The notes beneath the pieces were generated by a model that was not told the DNA's origin, made no database searches, and saw only the letters and a list, made by a program, of their open reading frames with translations. DNA of 35,280 bases. Origin: Candidatus Rokuibacteriota bacterium. Lineage in GTDB: Bacteria > Methylomirabilota > Methylomirabilia > Rokubacteriales > CSP1-6. Location of the stretch: assembly GCA_016866775.1 (NCBI GenBank), contig VGLJ01000051.1, positions 1-35,280 of the forward strand, read 5' to 3'. This document shows positions 23,155 through 30,569 of this stretch, in pieces (the first letter of the stretch is position 1; every line of letters starts with the position of its first letter). The translations under genes and the position numbers were made by a program.

Positions 23155-23846
23155 TGCCGCGCGCGCTGACCGCGCAGTGGGAGCTGAAGCTCATCGCGGT
23201 GCTCGTCGCGTGCACGCTCTGGTTCTTCGTCGCCACGAGCGAGCAATCACAGCTCGCGCTCGCCGCGCCGGTCGAGTACGTGGGGCTGCCGCATGAGCTC
23301 GTGGTCGTCGGCGGACAGCGCGAGACGATGGACGTCGAGGTGCGCGCGGTGCGCTCGGTCGTCGCCCGCCTCGGTCCCGAGACCGTCCGCGTGCGTCTCG
23401 ACCTCGCGGGCATCGAGCCGGGCGAGTCGTTCGTGCAGGTGACGCCGACGGACGTGCAGGTTCCGCCGGGCACGACCGTGACGCGCATCACCCCGGCGCG
23501 CCTCCTCCTCACCGTGGCGCCCGCGACGACGGGCGAGATGAAGGTCGTCCCGCGGGTGCGCGGCACCCCGGCGCCCGGATTCTCCGTCCAGCGCGTCGTC
23601 GTCGACCCTTCCAGCGTGAGGATCCGCGGACCGCGGTCTACAATTGAAACGCGAGGGGAGGTTCCGACCCTCCCGATCGACGTGTCCGGCACGCGCCGGA
23701 GCGTCACCCAGAGCGTCGGGCTGATGCTGCCCGCCGCGACCTATTTGACGCGTGAAGGACCGGTCCGCGTGACCGTCGAGATAGCGGAGGATGGCATGTC
23801 GCAGCAGCAGGGCGCCCGCGGGGCAAGCCGCAAGGCGGGCCGATGA
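23154..23846 (+). CDS. cdaR: YbbR-domain regulator of CdaA
   Basis: The 230-residue protein has one N-terminal membrane helix (LKLIAVLVACTLWFFVA, about 12-28) and extracytoplasmic YbbR-type beta repeats, recognisable by PVEYVGLPHELVVVG, VRVRLDLAGIEPGE and VVVDPSSVRIRGPRSTIE. CdaR modulates the activity of the diadenylate cyclase encoded just upstream. It is shorter than Firmicutes CdaR, with about two repeats rather than four. The ATG at 23154 overlaps the cdaA stop by one base; its own stop overlaps the glmM ATG. Confidence 0.88.
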   Translation: MPRALTAQWELKLIAVLVACTLWFFVATSEQSQLALAAPVEYVGLPHELVVVGGQRETMDVEVRAVRSVVARLGPETVRVRLDLAGIEPGESFVQVTPTDVQVPPGTTVTRITPARLLLTVAPATTGEMKVVPRVRGTPAPGFSVQRVVVDPSSVRIRGPRSTIETRGEVPTLPIDVSGTRRSVTQSVGLMLPAATYLTREGPVRVTVEIAEDGMSQQQGARGASRKAGR

Positions 23847-25195
23847 GCACGTTGTTCGGCACCGACGGCATCCGCGGGGTCGCGAACGTGGAGCCGCTGA
23901 CACCCGAGCTGGCGTTCAGAGTCGCGCGCCAGCTCGTCGCGACGCTCGGCGAGCACGGCACCGAGCGCGTACGGATCGTCATCGGCCGCGACACGCGGGT
24001 CTCCGGTCAGCTCCTCGAGTCGGCGATGGTCGCCGGCGTGCTGTCCGCGGGCGGCGAGTGCTACGCGGTGGGCGTACTGCCGACGCCCGGCATCGCGCTG
24101 CTCACGCGTGCGCTCGAGGCGCAGGGCGGCGTCGTCCTCTCGGCGTCGCACAACCCCTACGAAGACAACGGCATCAAGCTCTTCTCCGCGCAGGGGACGA
24201 AGTTCCCGGACGCGTGGGAAGAGGAGGTCGAGCGCAAGCTCGCGGCCGACGATGTGGCACCGCGCGCGCACGGCAAGCAGATCGGCCGCCTGCACGTCTA
24301 CGATCGCGCCGCGCAGTATTACGTCGACTACCTCTGCCGCTGCTTTCCGCTCGACCTCGCGGGGATCACGATCGCGATCGACTGCGCGCACGGCGCCACC
24401 CATCGCGTCGCGCCGAGCGTCTTCCGCCGCCTCGGCGCGCGTGTGGTCGCGCTCGGCGCGAAGCCCGACGGCATCAACATCAACGCGGGCTTCGGCGCGC
24501 TGTTCCCGCAGCAGCTCCAGGACAAGGTCCGTGCGAGCCGCGCGGAGATCGGCTTCGCGTTCGACGGCGACGGCGACCGGCTGATCTCCGTCGACCACAT
24601 GGGCGAGATCCGCGACGGCGACTACGCGCTCGCGGTCGCGGGACGGCATCTCGCGAAGACGAAGCGGCTGAAGGGCAACGTGGTCGTCACCACCGTGATG
24701 GCGAACCTCGGCCTCGACGAGGCGTTGACGGCGGCCGGGATCGGCGTCGTCAAGACGCAGGTCGGCGACCGCTACGTCCACGAGGAGATGCAGCGCCGCG
24801 GCGCGAACGTCGGCGGCGAGCAGTCGGGCCACCTCTTGTTTTTCGACCACGCGCCCGCCGGCGACGGCATCCTCTCCGCGCTGATGCTGCTCAGCGTGGT
24901 GCGCGAGTCGGGAGAATCGCTCGCGTCGCTCGCGAGCTGCATGCGGAAGTTCCCCCAGATCCTCGTCAACGTGCCGGTGCGCACCAAGCCGCCCTTCGAT
25001 TCCATCGCCGGCGTCCACGAGAAGGTGACCGCGTTCGAGCGTGAGATGAACGGCGCCGGGCGTGTGCTGATCCGGTATTCCGGCACCGAGCCCCTCGCGC
25101 GCGTCATGATCGAAGGCGCCGACGGCGACCGCATCCGCGCGATGGCGGACGAGCTCGCGGGCGTCATCCGCCGCCAGATCGGGGACGACAGTTAA
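23843..25195 (+). CDS. glmM: Phosphoglucosamine mutase
   Basis: The 450-residue enzyme converts glucosamine-6-phosphate to glucosamine-1-phosphate on the way to UDP-GlcNAc, peptidoglycan and lipopolysaccharide. FGTDGIRG opens the protein, the phosphorylated serine is S102 in SASHNP, the magnesium loop is DGDGDR (241-246), the sugar-binding loop is GGEQSGH, and the phosphate-binding loop is RYSGTEP. The length is typical. The ATG at 23843 overlaps the cdaR stop (ATGA). Palindromic element B begins two bases after its stop. Confidence 0.97.
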   Translation: MSTLFGTDGIRGVANVEPLTPELAFRVARQLVATLGEHGTERVRIVIGRDTRVSGQLLESAMVAGVLSAGGECYAVGVLPTPGIALLTRALEAQGGVVLSASHNPYEDNGIKLFSAQGTKFPDAWEEEVERKLAADDVAPRAHGKQIGRLHVYDRAAQYYVDYLCRCFPLDLAGITIAIDCAHGATHRVAPSVFRRLGARVVALGAKPDGININAGFGALFPQQLQDKVRASRAEIGFAFDGDGDRLISVDHMGEIRDGDYALAVAGRHLAKTKRLKGNVVVTTVMANLGLDEALTAAGIGVVKTQVGDRYVHEEMQRRGANVGGEQSGHLLFFDHAPAGDGILSALMLLSVVRESGESLASLASCMRKFPQILVNVPVRTKPPFDSIAGVHEKVTAFEREMNGAGRVLIRYSGTEPLARVMIEGADGDRIRAMADELAGVIRRQIGDDS

Positions 25196-25196
25196 C

Positions 25197-25263
25197 GTGG
25201 GGGGCTCCGGGCGCCCCCCCACGCCCCCCAGCTCCGGGCCCGGAATGAATCCGGGCCCTCCGC
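25197..25263 (+). repeat. Double-hairpin palindromic element, copy B
   Basis: This has the same plan as copy A: GTGGGGGG (25197-25204) pairing with CCCCCCAC, then the shared CACGCCCCCC, then a 9-bp stem GGGCCCGGA (25236-25244), loop ATGAA, TCCGGGCCC (25250-25258), ending in GCCCTCCGC (25255-25263). Relative to copy A the second stem differs by one G-C to C-G exchange that is compensated on the other arm. It fills the space between glmM and acpS; the loop supplies an in-frame ATG (25245) for acpS. Confidence 0.85.
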
Positions 25264-25265
25264 TC

Positions 25266-25682
25266 GTGCAGATTAAGGGGATCGGGATCGACCTCGTGCC
25301 CATTCCTCGCATGCGCCAGATCCTCGAGCGGTGGCAGGATCGCTTCCTCACGCGCGTGTTCACCGCCGACGAGATCGCCTACTGCCGCGCGCGCAAGGAT
25401 CCGGCGCCGCATTTCGCCGCGCGCTTCGCCGCGAAGGAAGCCGGCCTCAAGGCGCTGGGGACGGGACTTCGTCTCGGCGTCAACTGGCGTGAGCTCGAGG
25501 TGAAGCGCGAGCGCGGCGGGCCGCCGACGATGGTGCTCCGCGGCCGCTCGCGCGAGATCGCCAGGGCCCGCGGCGCCGATCGCATGCTGCTCGCGCTCAG
25601 TCACGACGGCGACTACGCGATCGCCCAGGCCATGCTGGTCGGCGACGGAGCGGCGGACGGTGCGCGGGGCGCGAGCGCTTAG
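25266..25682 (+). CDS. acpS: Holo-[acyl-carrier-protein] synthase
   Basis: The protein, about 138 residues, transfers 4'-phosphopantetheine from CoA to acyl carrier protein. The two magnesium-binding motifs are GIGIDLVPIPR (D9) and RFAAKEAGLKALG (E58). I place the start at GTG 25266, giving VQIKGIGID as in the family. An upstream in-frame ATG at 25245 lies in the loop of palindromic element B and would add MNPGPPL; a GTG at 25197 would translate the whole element. The last 23 bases overlap the lipoprotein gene. Confidence 0.9.
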   Translation: MQIKGIGIDLVPIPRMRQILERWQDRFLTRVFTADEIAYCRARKDPAPHFAARFAAKEAGLKALGTGLRLGVNWRELEVKRERGGPPTMVLRGRSREIARARGADRMLLALSHDGDYAIAQAMLVGDGAADGARGASA

Positions 25683-26268
25683 CGTGGCGTCGGTCGCGCT
25701 GGCGCTCTCCGGCTGCGCGATGCAGCGCGTGGAGGTCGAGCCGGTCGCGCCGCGGGGCGCGGTCGTCGCGCGGCCCGGGCGGCCCGGCTTCGTGATCGCC
25801 GTCTCGCACGCCACCGCGGATCCGCAAAGCCGCGACGTGGCGGCCGAGCTGGCGCGACGGACCGGCTTCGGGCTCGTCATCGCCGATGGCGGACGGATCT
25901 ACGAGCAGGGCGTGCGTGAGGCGGCGCAGGGCCCGCTCGCGTTCTACGCGGAGATCCACGGCGCGCCGCGGAGCGAGTCCGCGAGCCGGATCGAGATCGC
26001 GACCGTCGGCGGCGACGCGGCCCACGCCGGCCGCCTGCGCACGCTCTTCGAGCTGATCCGCGATGCGCACCTGCGCGGCTCCCCCGGCGCGCCGCGCGTC
26101 GACGTCCTCGTCGCTCCGGCGGATGCCCGCGACCGGCTGCTGCTCGTGCCGGGTCGTACGATCCAGGTCGCGGTGCCACGCATCGCGCGCGGCGAGGCGC
26201 GCGAGCCCTACCTCACGATCCTCGCGGACTTTCTCGCCCAGGCGGCCGCACTGCCGGTGGGACGCTGA
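25660..26268 (+). CDS. Putative lipoprotein of unknown function
   Basis: The 202-residue protein has a lipoprotein leader (ALSVASVALALSGC, lipobox LSGC with C19), so it should be anchored in a membrane facing the periplasm. The mature part is alpha/beta in appearance, with GFVIAVSHATADPQSRDVAAE, an IADGGRIYEQ segment and LLLVPGRTIQVAVPRI. The early SH...D pattern faintly recalls N-formylglutamate amidohydrolase-like enzymes, but I would not assign that function. The start GTG 25660 overlaps acpS; GTG 25684 would leave too short a leader. It is followed three bases later by nnrD. Confidence 0.75.
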   Translation: MRGARALSVASVALALSGCAMQRVEVEPVAPRGAVVARPGRPGFVIAVSHATADPQSRDVAAELARRTGFGLVIADGGRIYEQGVREAAQGPLAFYAEIHGAPRSESASRIEIATVGGDAAHAGRLRTLFELIRDAHLRGSPGAPRVDVLVAPADARDRLLLVPGRTIQVAVPRIARGEAREPYLTILADFLAQAAALPVGR

Positions 26269-26271
26269 GCC

Positions 26272-27897
26272 GTGCGTCCGGTCTTCACCGGCGACGAGAT
26301 GCGCCGGCTCGACGAGCGCGCGATCCGCGAGCTCGGCATTCCGGGCGCCACGCTCATGGAGAACGCGGGCCGTGGCGCCGCCGACGCCATCCTCGCGCGG
26401 CTCACGAGCGCGCGGCGCCCGGCGCGCGGCCGCCGCGTCGCGCTCGTGTGCGGCAAGGGCGGCAACGGCGGCGACGGATTCGTCGCCGCGCGCTGGCTCG
26501 CGCGTCAGGGCGTGCGCTGCGACGTCCTCCTCGTCGGGTCGCCGGGCGACGTGCGTGGTGATGCCGCGCAGAAGCTCGAGGCGCTGAAGCAGGCGCGACT
26601 GCGGCCGACCGTCGTCAGCGACGCCGCGCGCCTCGCACCGGTCCTGGCGCGCGCGGACCTCGTCATCGACGCGTTGCTCGGTACGGGCGCGCGCGCGGCG
26701 CCCGAAGGATCGATCGCCGAGGCCATCACCGCGATCAACGCCTCGGGCCGCCCCGTGCTCGCGCTCGACATCCCGTCGGGATTGCCGGCCGACGGCGGGC
26801 CTCCGTACGGCCCGACGGTGCGTGCGGACGCGACCGTGACGTTCGCGGGACTCAAGCGCGGCCTCGTCGTTCCGCCCGGACGCGATCTCGCGGGCCGCGT
26901 CTCGGTCGTCGACATCGGCGTCCCCGCCGGCGAGGTGGCGCGTGGGATCTCCACGTTCGTGCTCGACGCCGCCGACGTCGCGCGACACTTCCCGCGGCGC
27001 GAAGCGGCCGCGCACAAGGGAACGTACGGCCACCTCCTGGTGGTGGCCGGCTCGCTCGGCAAGACCGGCGCCGCCGCGCTCGCCGCCGAAGGGGCGCTGC
27101 GCGCCGGCGCCGGTCTCGTCACCGTCGCGACCGCTGCGACGCAGCAGCCTGTCGTCGCCGGGCTCGTCCTCGAGGCGATGACCGCCGCGCTCGCCGAAGG
27201 CGCGCCCGGCGTCATCGGGGAGGCCGCGTGGCCCGCGCTCGCCGAGCTGGTCGCCGCGCGTGACGCGGTGGCGATCGGTCCCGGGATCGGCCTGGACGCG
27301 GGCGTCCGGGAGCTCGCGCGGCGCCTCGTGGTCGAAGCGCGCGTGCCGATGGTCGTCGACGCGGATGCGCTGACGGCGCTGAGCGGGCACCTCGACCTGC
27401 TGCGCAAGGCTGCGGCCCCGCGCTGCCTGACGCCGCATCCGGGCGAGCTCGCGCGCCTGCTCGAGAAGCAGGTACCCGACGTCGAGCGCGCGCGGATCGA
27501 GGTCGCGCGCGAGTTCGCGACCACGCATCGCGTGCACCTCGTCCTCAAGGGCGCCGTGAGCGTCGTCGCCGCGCCCGACGGCACGGCCTTCCTGAATCCG
27601 ACCGGCAATCCGGGCATGGCGTCCGGCGGCACGGGCGACGTGCTCACCGGCATCGCGGGCGCGTTCCTCGCGCGCGGGCTCGCGCCGGGCGACGCGCTCG
27701 CCTCCGCGGTCTACCTGCACGGCCTCGCGGGCGACGTCGCCGCGGAGCGCGTCGGCGAGGAGTCGCTGATCGCGCGCGACGTGATCGCCGCGCTCCCCGA
27801 AGCCTTCGGCCGCATCGAGCGAAGCGAGGCACCGAGCGGGCGGGCGACTGCCGAGCGGGCGGGCGCTCGAGCGCCCGGGAGCCCGCGAGTTCAATGA
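26272..27897 (+). CDS. nnrD: Bifunctional NAD(P)HX epimerase/dehydratase
   Basis: The 541-residue protein repairs hydrated NADH and NADPH. The N-terminal YjeF_N epimerase domain has LMENAGRGAADAI and CGKGGNGGDGFVAARW (60-75); the C-terminal YjeF_C dehydratase domain has HKGTYGHLLVVAGS, VVDADAL, LTPHPGEL, and NPTGNPGMASGGTGDVLTGI (about 442-461), the ADP-binding signature. The domain order is as in E. coli NnrD (YjeF). The last 25 or so residues are low-complexity and encoded by direct repeats and a palindrome (27832-27877). The start is GTG 26272; the stop overlaps the tsaE ATG. Confidence 0.95.
   Translation: MRPVFTGDEMRRLDERAIRELGIPGATLMENAGRGAADAILARLTSARRPARGRRVALVCGKGGNGGDGFVAARWLARQGVRCDVLLVGSPGDVRGDAAQKLEALKQARLRPTVVSDAARLAPVLARADLVIDALLGTGARAAPEGSIAEAITAINASGRPVLALDIPSGLPADGGPPYGPTVRADATVTFAGLKRGLVVPPGRDLAGRVSVVDIGVPAGEVARGISTFVLDAADVARHFPRREAAAHKGTYGHLLVVAGSLGKTGAAALAAEGALRAGAGLVTVATAATQQPVVAGLVLEAMTAALAEGAPGVIGEAAWPALAELVAARDAVAIGPGIGLDAGVRELARRLVVEARVPMVVDADALTALSGHLDLLRKAAAPRCLTPHPGELARLLEKQVPDVERARIEVAREFATTHRVHLVLKGAVSVVAAPDGTAFLNPTGNPGMASGGTGDVLTGIAGAFLARGLAPGDALASAVYLHGLAGDVAAERVGEESLIARDVIAALPEAFGRIERSEAPSGRATAERAGARAPGSPRVQ
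27832..27877 (+). repeat. Direct repeat plus palindrome in the nnrD tail
   Basis: CCGAGCGGGCGGGCG is repeated exactly at 27832-27846 and 27851-27865. The second copy runs into an 18-bp perfect palindrome, CGGGCGCTCGAGCGCCCG (27860-27877). Together they encode the C-terminal low-complexity residues of NnrD (PSGRATAERAGARAPGS), outside the catalytic domains. Confidence 0.8.
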
Positions 27898-28316
27898 CCA
27901 GCGCCACGACGCACTCGCCCGAAGAGACCCAGGCGCTCGGCGCGCGGCTCGCCGAGCGGCTGAAGCCCGGCGACGTCGTCGCGCTCACCGGCGAGCTCGG
28001 CGCGGGCAAGACCTGCTTCACCCAGGGCCTCGCGCGCGGGCTCGGCGTCGCCGGCCGCGCGGTGAGCCCGACGTTCGTGCTCATCAACGAGTACCGCGGC
28101 CGGCTCCCGGTCCACCACGTCGACGCCTACCGCACCGAGAGCCTCACGGAGCTGCTCGACCTGGGCCTCGAGGAGCTCTTCTCCGGCGACGGGGTCACCA
28201 TCGTCGAGTGGGCGGACAAGCTGGTGCCGCTGCTGCCGCCGCACACGATCCACGTGCACATCGAGGGTGTCGGTGACGAGCCGCGGCATATCACTGTATC
28301 GAATGGTGGGCGTTGA
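27894..28316 (+). CDS. tsaE: tRNA threonylcarbamoyladenosine biosynthesis ATPase TsaE
   Basis: The 140-residue P-loop protein works with TsaB and TsaD to make the t6A37 modification of ANN-decoding tRNAs. Walker A is GELGAGKT (33-40), followed by FTQGLARGLG, VSPTFVLINEY, HVDAYR and VEWADKL, all conserved in TsaE. The ATG at 27894 overlaps the nnrD stop. nnrD-tsaE adjacency is common in bacteria. Confidence 0.95.
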   Translation: MTSATTHSPEETQALGARLAERLKPGDVVALTGELGAGKTCFTQGLARGLGVAGRAVSPTFVLINEYRGRLPVHHVDAYRTESLTELLDLGLEELFSGDGVTIVEWADKLVPLLPPHTIHVHIEGVGDEPRHITVSNGGR

Positions 28317-28349
28317 CGAGACGCGCTCCCGCGCCGGAGAGTGGCCCCG

Positions 28350-29021
28350 ATGCTCGAGCGATCACCGGTCGGGGAACGGCCGCGGGAGCGGCTCTACTGG
28401 AGCGGCGCCGATGCGCTCGCCGACGCCGAGCTGCTGGCCCTGCAGCTCGGCACGGGCACGCGCGGGCGCTCGGCGGTCGACGTCGCGCGTGAAGTCCTCG
28501 CCACCTACGGCTCGCTGACCGATCTCGCCGCGCGGGAGGCCGAGGAGCTCGCGCGCCTGCCCGGGATCGGGCGGGCGAAGGCGGCGCGGCTGGCGGCGAC
28601 GTTCGAGCTGTGCCGGCGGCTGCGCGCCCGCGTGCCCGCCGCGCGTGTGACGTTGTCGGGCCCGGCCGAGGTCTACGCCGCGTACGGCCCGCTGATGGAG
28701 GACCTCACGCGGGAGGTCTTCCGGATCGCCCTCCTCGACGCGCAGAACGGCCTGCTTCGCGACCGCGTCATCTCCGAAGGCACGCTGTCGGCGAGCCTCG
28801 TGCACCCGCGGGAAGTCTTCAAGCCCGCCATTCTCGAATCTGCGGCGTCGGTGATCCTGCTGCACAACCACCCGAGCGGGGACCCGACGCCGAGCCGGGA
28901 AGACGTGCGCCTGACACGGCAGCTCGTGGAGTGCGCGCGGCTGCTCGATCTGCGGATCCACGACCACGTGATCGTGGGGCGCGGCACCTACGTGTCGCTC
29001 GCGGAGAAGGGGCTGATCTAG
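28350..29021 (+). CDS. radC: RadC family protein (JAMM/MPN+ domain)
   Basis: The 223-residue protein has an N-terminal helix-hairpin-helix-like region (LPGIGRAKAARLAA) and a C-terminal JAMM metalloprotease-like domain with E143 (VISEGTLSAS) and the metal motif LHNHPSGDPTPSREDV (H172, H174, D185). RadC was once linked to DNA repair; its true role is uncertain. A GGAGA site (28336-28340) nine bases before ATG 28350 supports that start over GTG 28341. It converges on the small gene at 29025. Confidence 0.92.
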   Translation: MLERSPVGERPRERLYWSGADALADAELLALQLGTGTRGRSAVDVAREVLATYGSLTDLAAREAEELARLPGIGRAKAARLAATFELCRRLRARVPAARVTLSGPAEVYAAYGPLMEDLTREVFRIALLDAQNGLLRDRVISEGTLSASLVHPREVFKPAILESAASVILLHNHPSGDPTPSREDVRLTRQLVECARLLDLRIHDHVIVGRGTYVSLAEKGLI

Positions 29022-29024
29022 CGG

Positions 29025-29267
29025 TCAGCCCTTCGCGAGCTTCTCGATGTCCTTCTTCGAGAGCGTCTGGAGCCGGGCGAGGAGGCTCTTCACCTTGCGC
29101 TCCGAGGCATGGTCCGCGAGGATCAGCTTCTTCGATCGCGTGCCGTTCGCGATGTACGCGACCCAGTCGTCGAGGTTGGGCGTGCCGCGCCAGGCGACCG
29201 TCACACCGCTAACCCGCATCTTGCGCCGTCCTTCGACCTTCGCAAGGGGTTTCCGGCTTCCCTCCAT
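29025..29267 (-). CDS. Small basic protein of unknown function
   Basis: This 80-residue protein is rich in lysine and arginine, with a central TVAWRGTPNLDDWVAYIANG segment and a helical C-terminus (KVKSLLARLQTLSKKDIEKL). I do not recognise the family. The start is ATG 29265-29267 behind a purine-rich site (GGGAGGAACGAGG on the minus strand), which makes translation credible. It ends three bases from the radC stop in convergent orientation. Its upstream side faces the intergenic region with DnaA-box-like sites. Confidence 0.6.
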   Translation of the reverse strand: MEGSRKPLAKVEGRRKMRVSGVTVAWRGTPNLDDWVAYIANGTRSKKLILADHASERKVKSLLARLQTLSKKDIEKLAKG

Positions 29268-29412
29268 CGTCCTCGTTCCTCCCGCGAGCCGGTCGATCAA
29301 GTGTGCCCGCCAAACTTACGAGCGCCGCGTCCCTCGGTCAAGATTTCGTTTCCCCGCATGAACAGCGCGCGCGCGGCCCATGACACAGCGCGAAGGCGCA
29401 CGGAATGGAGAT

Positions 29413-29444
29413 TTTCTTCCCGTGGGGGACGGTTGGGGAAGAAA
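29413..29444. repeat. Inverted repeat in the intergenic region
   Basis: TTTCTTCCC (29413-29421) and GGGAAGAAA (29436-29444) form a 9-bp stem around a 14-base loop in an AT-richer patch. The function is unknown. The whole gap 29268-29545 contains no convincing gene. Confidence 0.5.
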
Positions 29445-29506
29445 CGACGTGGCGTTTTGGCGTCGCCCGCGTGCGGACCGCGCCAAATGCGGGGATTTTC
29501 GCGAAA

Positions 29507-29544
29507 TGTGGATAACAGTGGACATGTGGAAAAGCTGTGGGCAG
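29507..29544. other. Cluster of DnaA-box-like sites
   Basis: TGTGGATAA at 29507-29515 is the exact reverse complement of the consensus DnaA box TTATCCACA. TGTGGAAAA at 29525-29533 is the one-mismatch form TTTTCCACA. Two weaker relatives, AGTGGACAT (29517-29525) and TGTGGGCAG (29536-29544), give four same-oriented GTGG cores spaced 10, 8 and 11 bases, close to one helical turn. The surrounding bases are AT-richer than the rest of the window. It could be part of a replication origin or another DnaA-binding regulatory locus. Confidence 0.45.
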
Positions 29545-29545
29545 T

Positions 29546-30535
29546 TCAGCGGCGCCGTACCAGCTCGTCGAGGATCCGGCGCGCCAGCAGTGGTCCCCGG
29601 GTGATGAACGCGGTGAAGTAACCGACCGCCGTCGCCCCCGCGTCGAGCACGGCGCGCGCCTTGTCGGGCGCGTCGATGCCGCCGGTGGCGATCAGCGCGA
29701 GCCGATCACCGAATCGCGCGCGGGTGTTGCGCACGTTCTCGAGCGTCGCGGGAAAAATCTCGGGCCCGGAAAGCCCGCCGCTGCCTTGCGAGAGCCGGCG
29801 GTCCTCCACGCGGCGTGTGTTGCCGTAGTTCACGATGCCGACACCCGCCTCCAGCGCCGCCGGGATGACGTGACGCTCGTTCGCATCGGCGAAATCGGGC
29901 GAGATCTTGAGGATGAGCGGCCGCGGCGCGGCGGCGCGCACCGCTTCGAGCACCGCGCGGAGCTCGGCGGGCTTCTCGCTCCACGCATAGACCAGCTTCG
30001 TGTTGGGCGAGGAGATGTTGAACTCGACGAGATCGCCGTGCGGGCCGAGGCGGCGCACGAGCTCCACGCAATCATCGGGCGATTCGCCGGCGATGCTCAC
30101 GATGAGCGGCACCCGGTGCGGCAGCTTCGCCACGTCGGCGGCGAATGCGTCGAGCCCCGGGTTCTTGAAGCCGTTGCAGTTGATCAGCCCGGGACCGGCG
30201 GCGGTGCGCACGCGCACGAGATTCGGCTCCGGGTGCCCCGGTCGCGGATAACGCGTGATGCTCTTCGCCGTCACCGCGCCGAAGCCGAGGCCCATGGCCC
30301 GCCGCAGGATCGTCGTGTCGTAGTACTGCGCCGCGAGGATGAGCGGATTCGGCAGCCGCACACCGCCGAGCGTCGTGGCGAGCCGCGGATCGTCGAGGCG
30401 GAACAGCGGGAGCCGATCGAAGGGGAGCATCCGCAGCGCGGTCTGCCCGATCGCGATGGCTCGCTCTTCGGGCAGCCGGCTCAGGACACCCTCGTAGAAC
30501 ACGCGATAGACCCTGGCGAGCGTGTCCGTCGTCAT
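29546..30535 (-). CDS. pyrD: Dihydroorotate dehydrogenase (quinone), class 2
   Basis: The 329-residue flavoenzyme oxidises dihydroorotate to orotate in pyrimidine synthesis, passing electrons to membrane quinone. The N-terminal helices (VYRVFYEGVLSRLPEERAI) are the membrane-associating extension of class 2 enzymes. Core motifs are AKSITRYPRPGHPEPN, NCNGFKNPG, VEFNISSPNT (with the class 2 catalytic serine), LKISPD, and IATGGIDAPDKA followed by GATAVGYFTAF for FMN phosphate. I chose the ATG at 30533-30535; the open frame upstream overlaps the divergent gene and is not coding. Confidence 0.93.
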   Translation of the reverse strand: MTTDTLARVYRVFYEGVLSRLPEERAIAIGQTALRMLPFDRLPLFRLDDPRLATTLGGVRLPNPLILAAQYYDTTILRRAMGLGFGAVTAKSITRYPRPGHPEPNLVRVRTAAGPGLINCNGFKNPGLDAFAADVAKLPHRVPLIVSIAGESPDDCVELVRRLGPHGDLVEFNISSPNTKLVYAWSEKPAELRAVLEAVRAAAPRPLILKISPDFADANERHVIPAALEAGVGIVNYGNTRRVEDRRLSQGSGGLSGPEIFPATLENVRNTRARFGDRLALIATGGIDAPDKARAVLDAGATAVGYFTAFITRGPLLARRILDELVRRR

Positions 30536-30564
30536 TTGACAGCCATGGGTCGTCAGTTTACCGT
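30536..30564 (+). promoter_or_regulatory. Likely promoter of the ABC transporter unit
   Basis: TTGACA at 30536-30541 is a perfect -35 box and TACCGT at 30559-30564 lies 17 bases downstream. The GTG start of the next gene is only five bases after the -10 box, so its transcript may begin at or just after the start codon (leaderless). The -35 box abuts the pyrD start codon on the opposite strand. Confidence 0.5.
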
Positions 30565-30569
30565 CACAC

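Noticed and set aside
25197-25265. AcpS starting at GTG 25197
   Set aside because: It would translate the whole palindromic element as a proline/glycine-rich leader absent from the family; GTG 25266 matches the known AcpS N-terminus. ATG 25245 is kept as an alternative only.
25597-27894. Long open frame of about 765 codons on the minus strand opposite nnrD
   Set aside because: Antisense of acpS, the lipoprotein and nnrD; arginine/alanine-rich with no recognisable domain.
29380-29604. Small open frame across the DnaA-box region
   Set aside because: No ribosome-binding site, it runs into antisense of pyrD, and its composition does not resemble the coding genes here.
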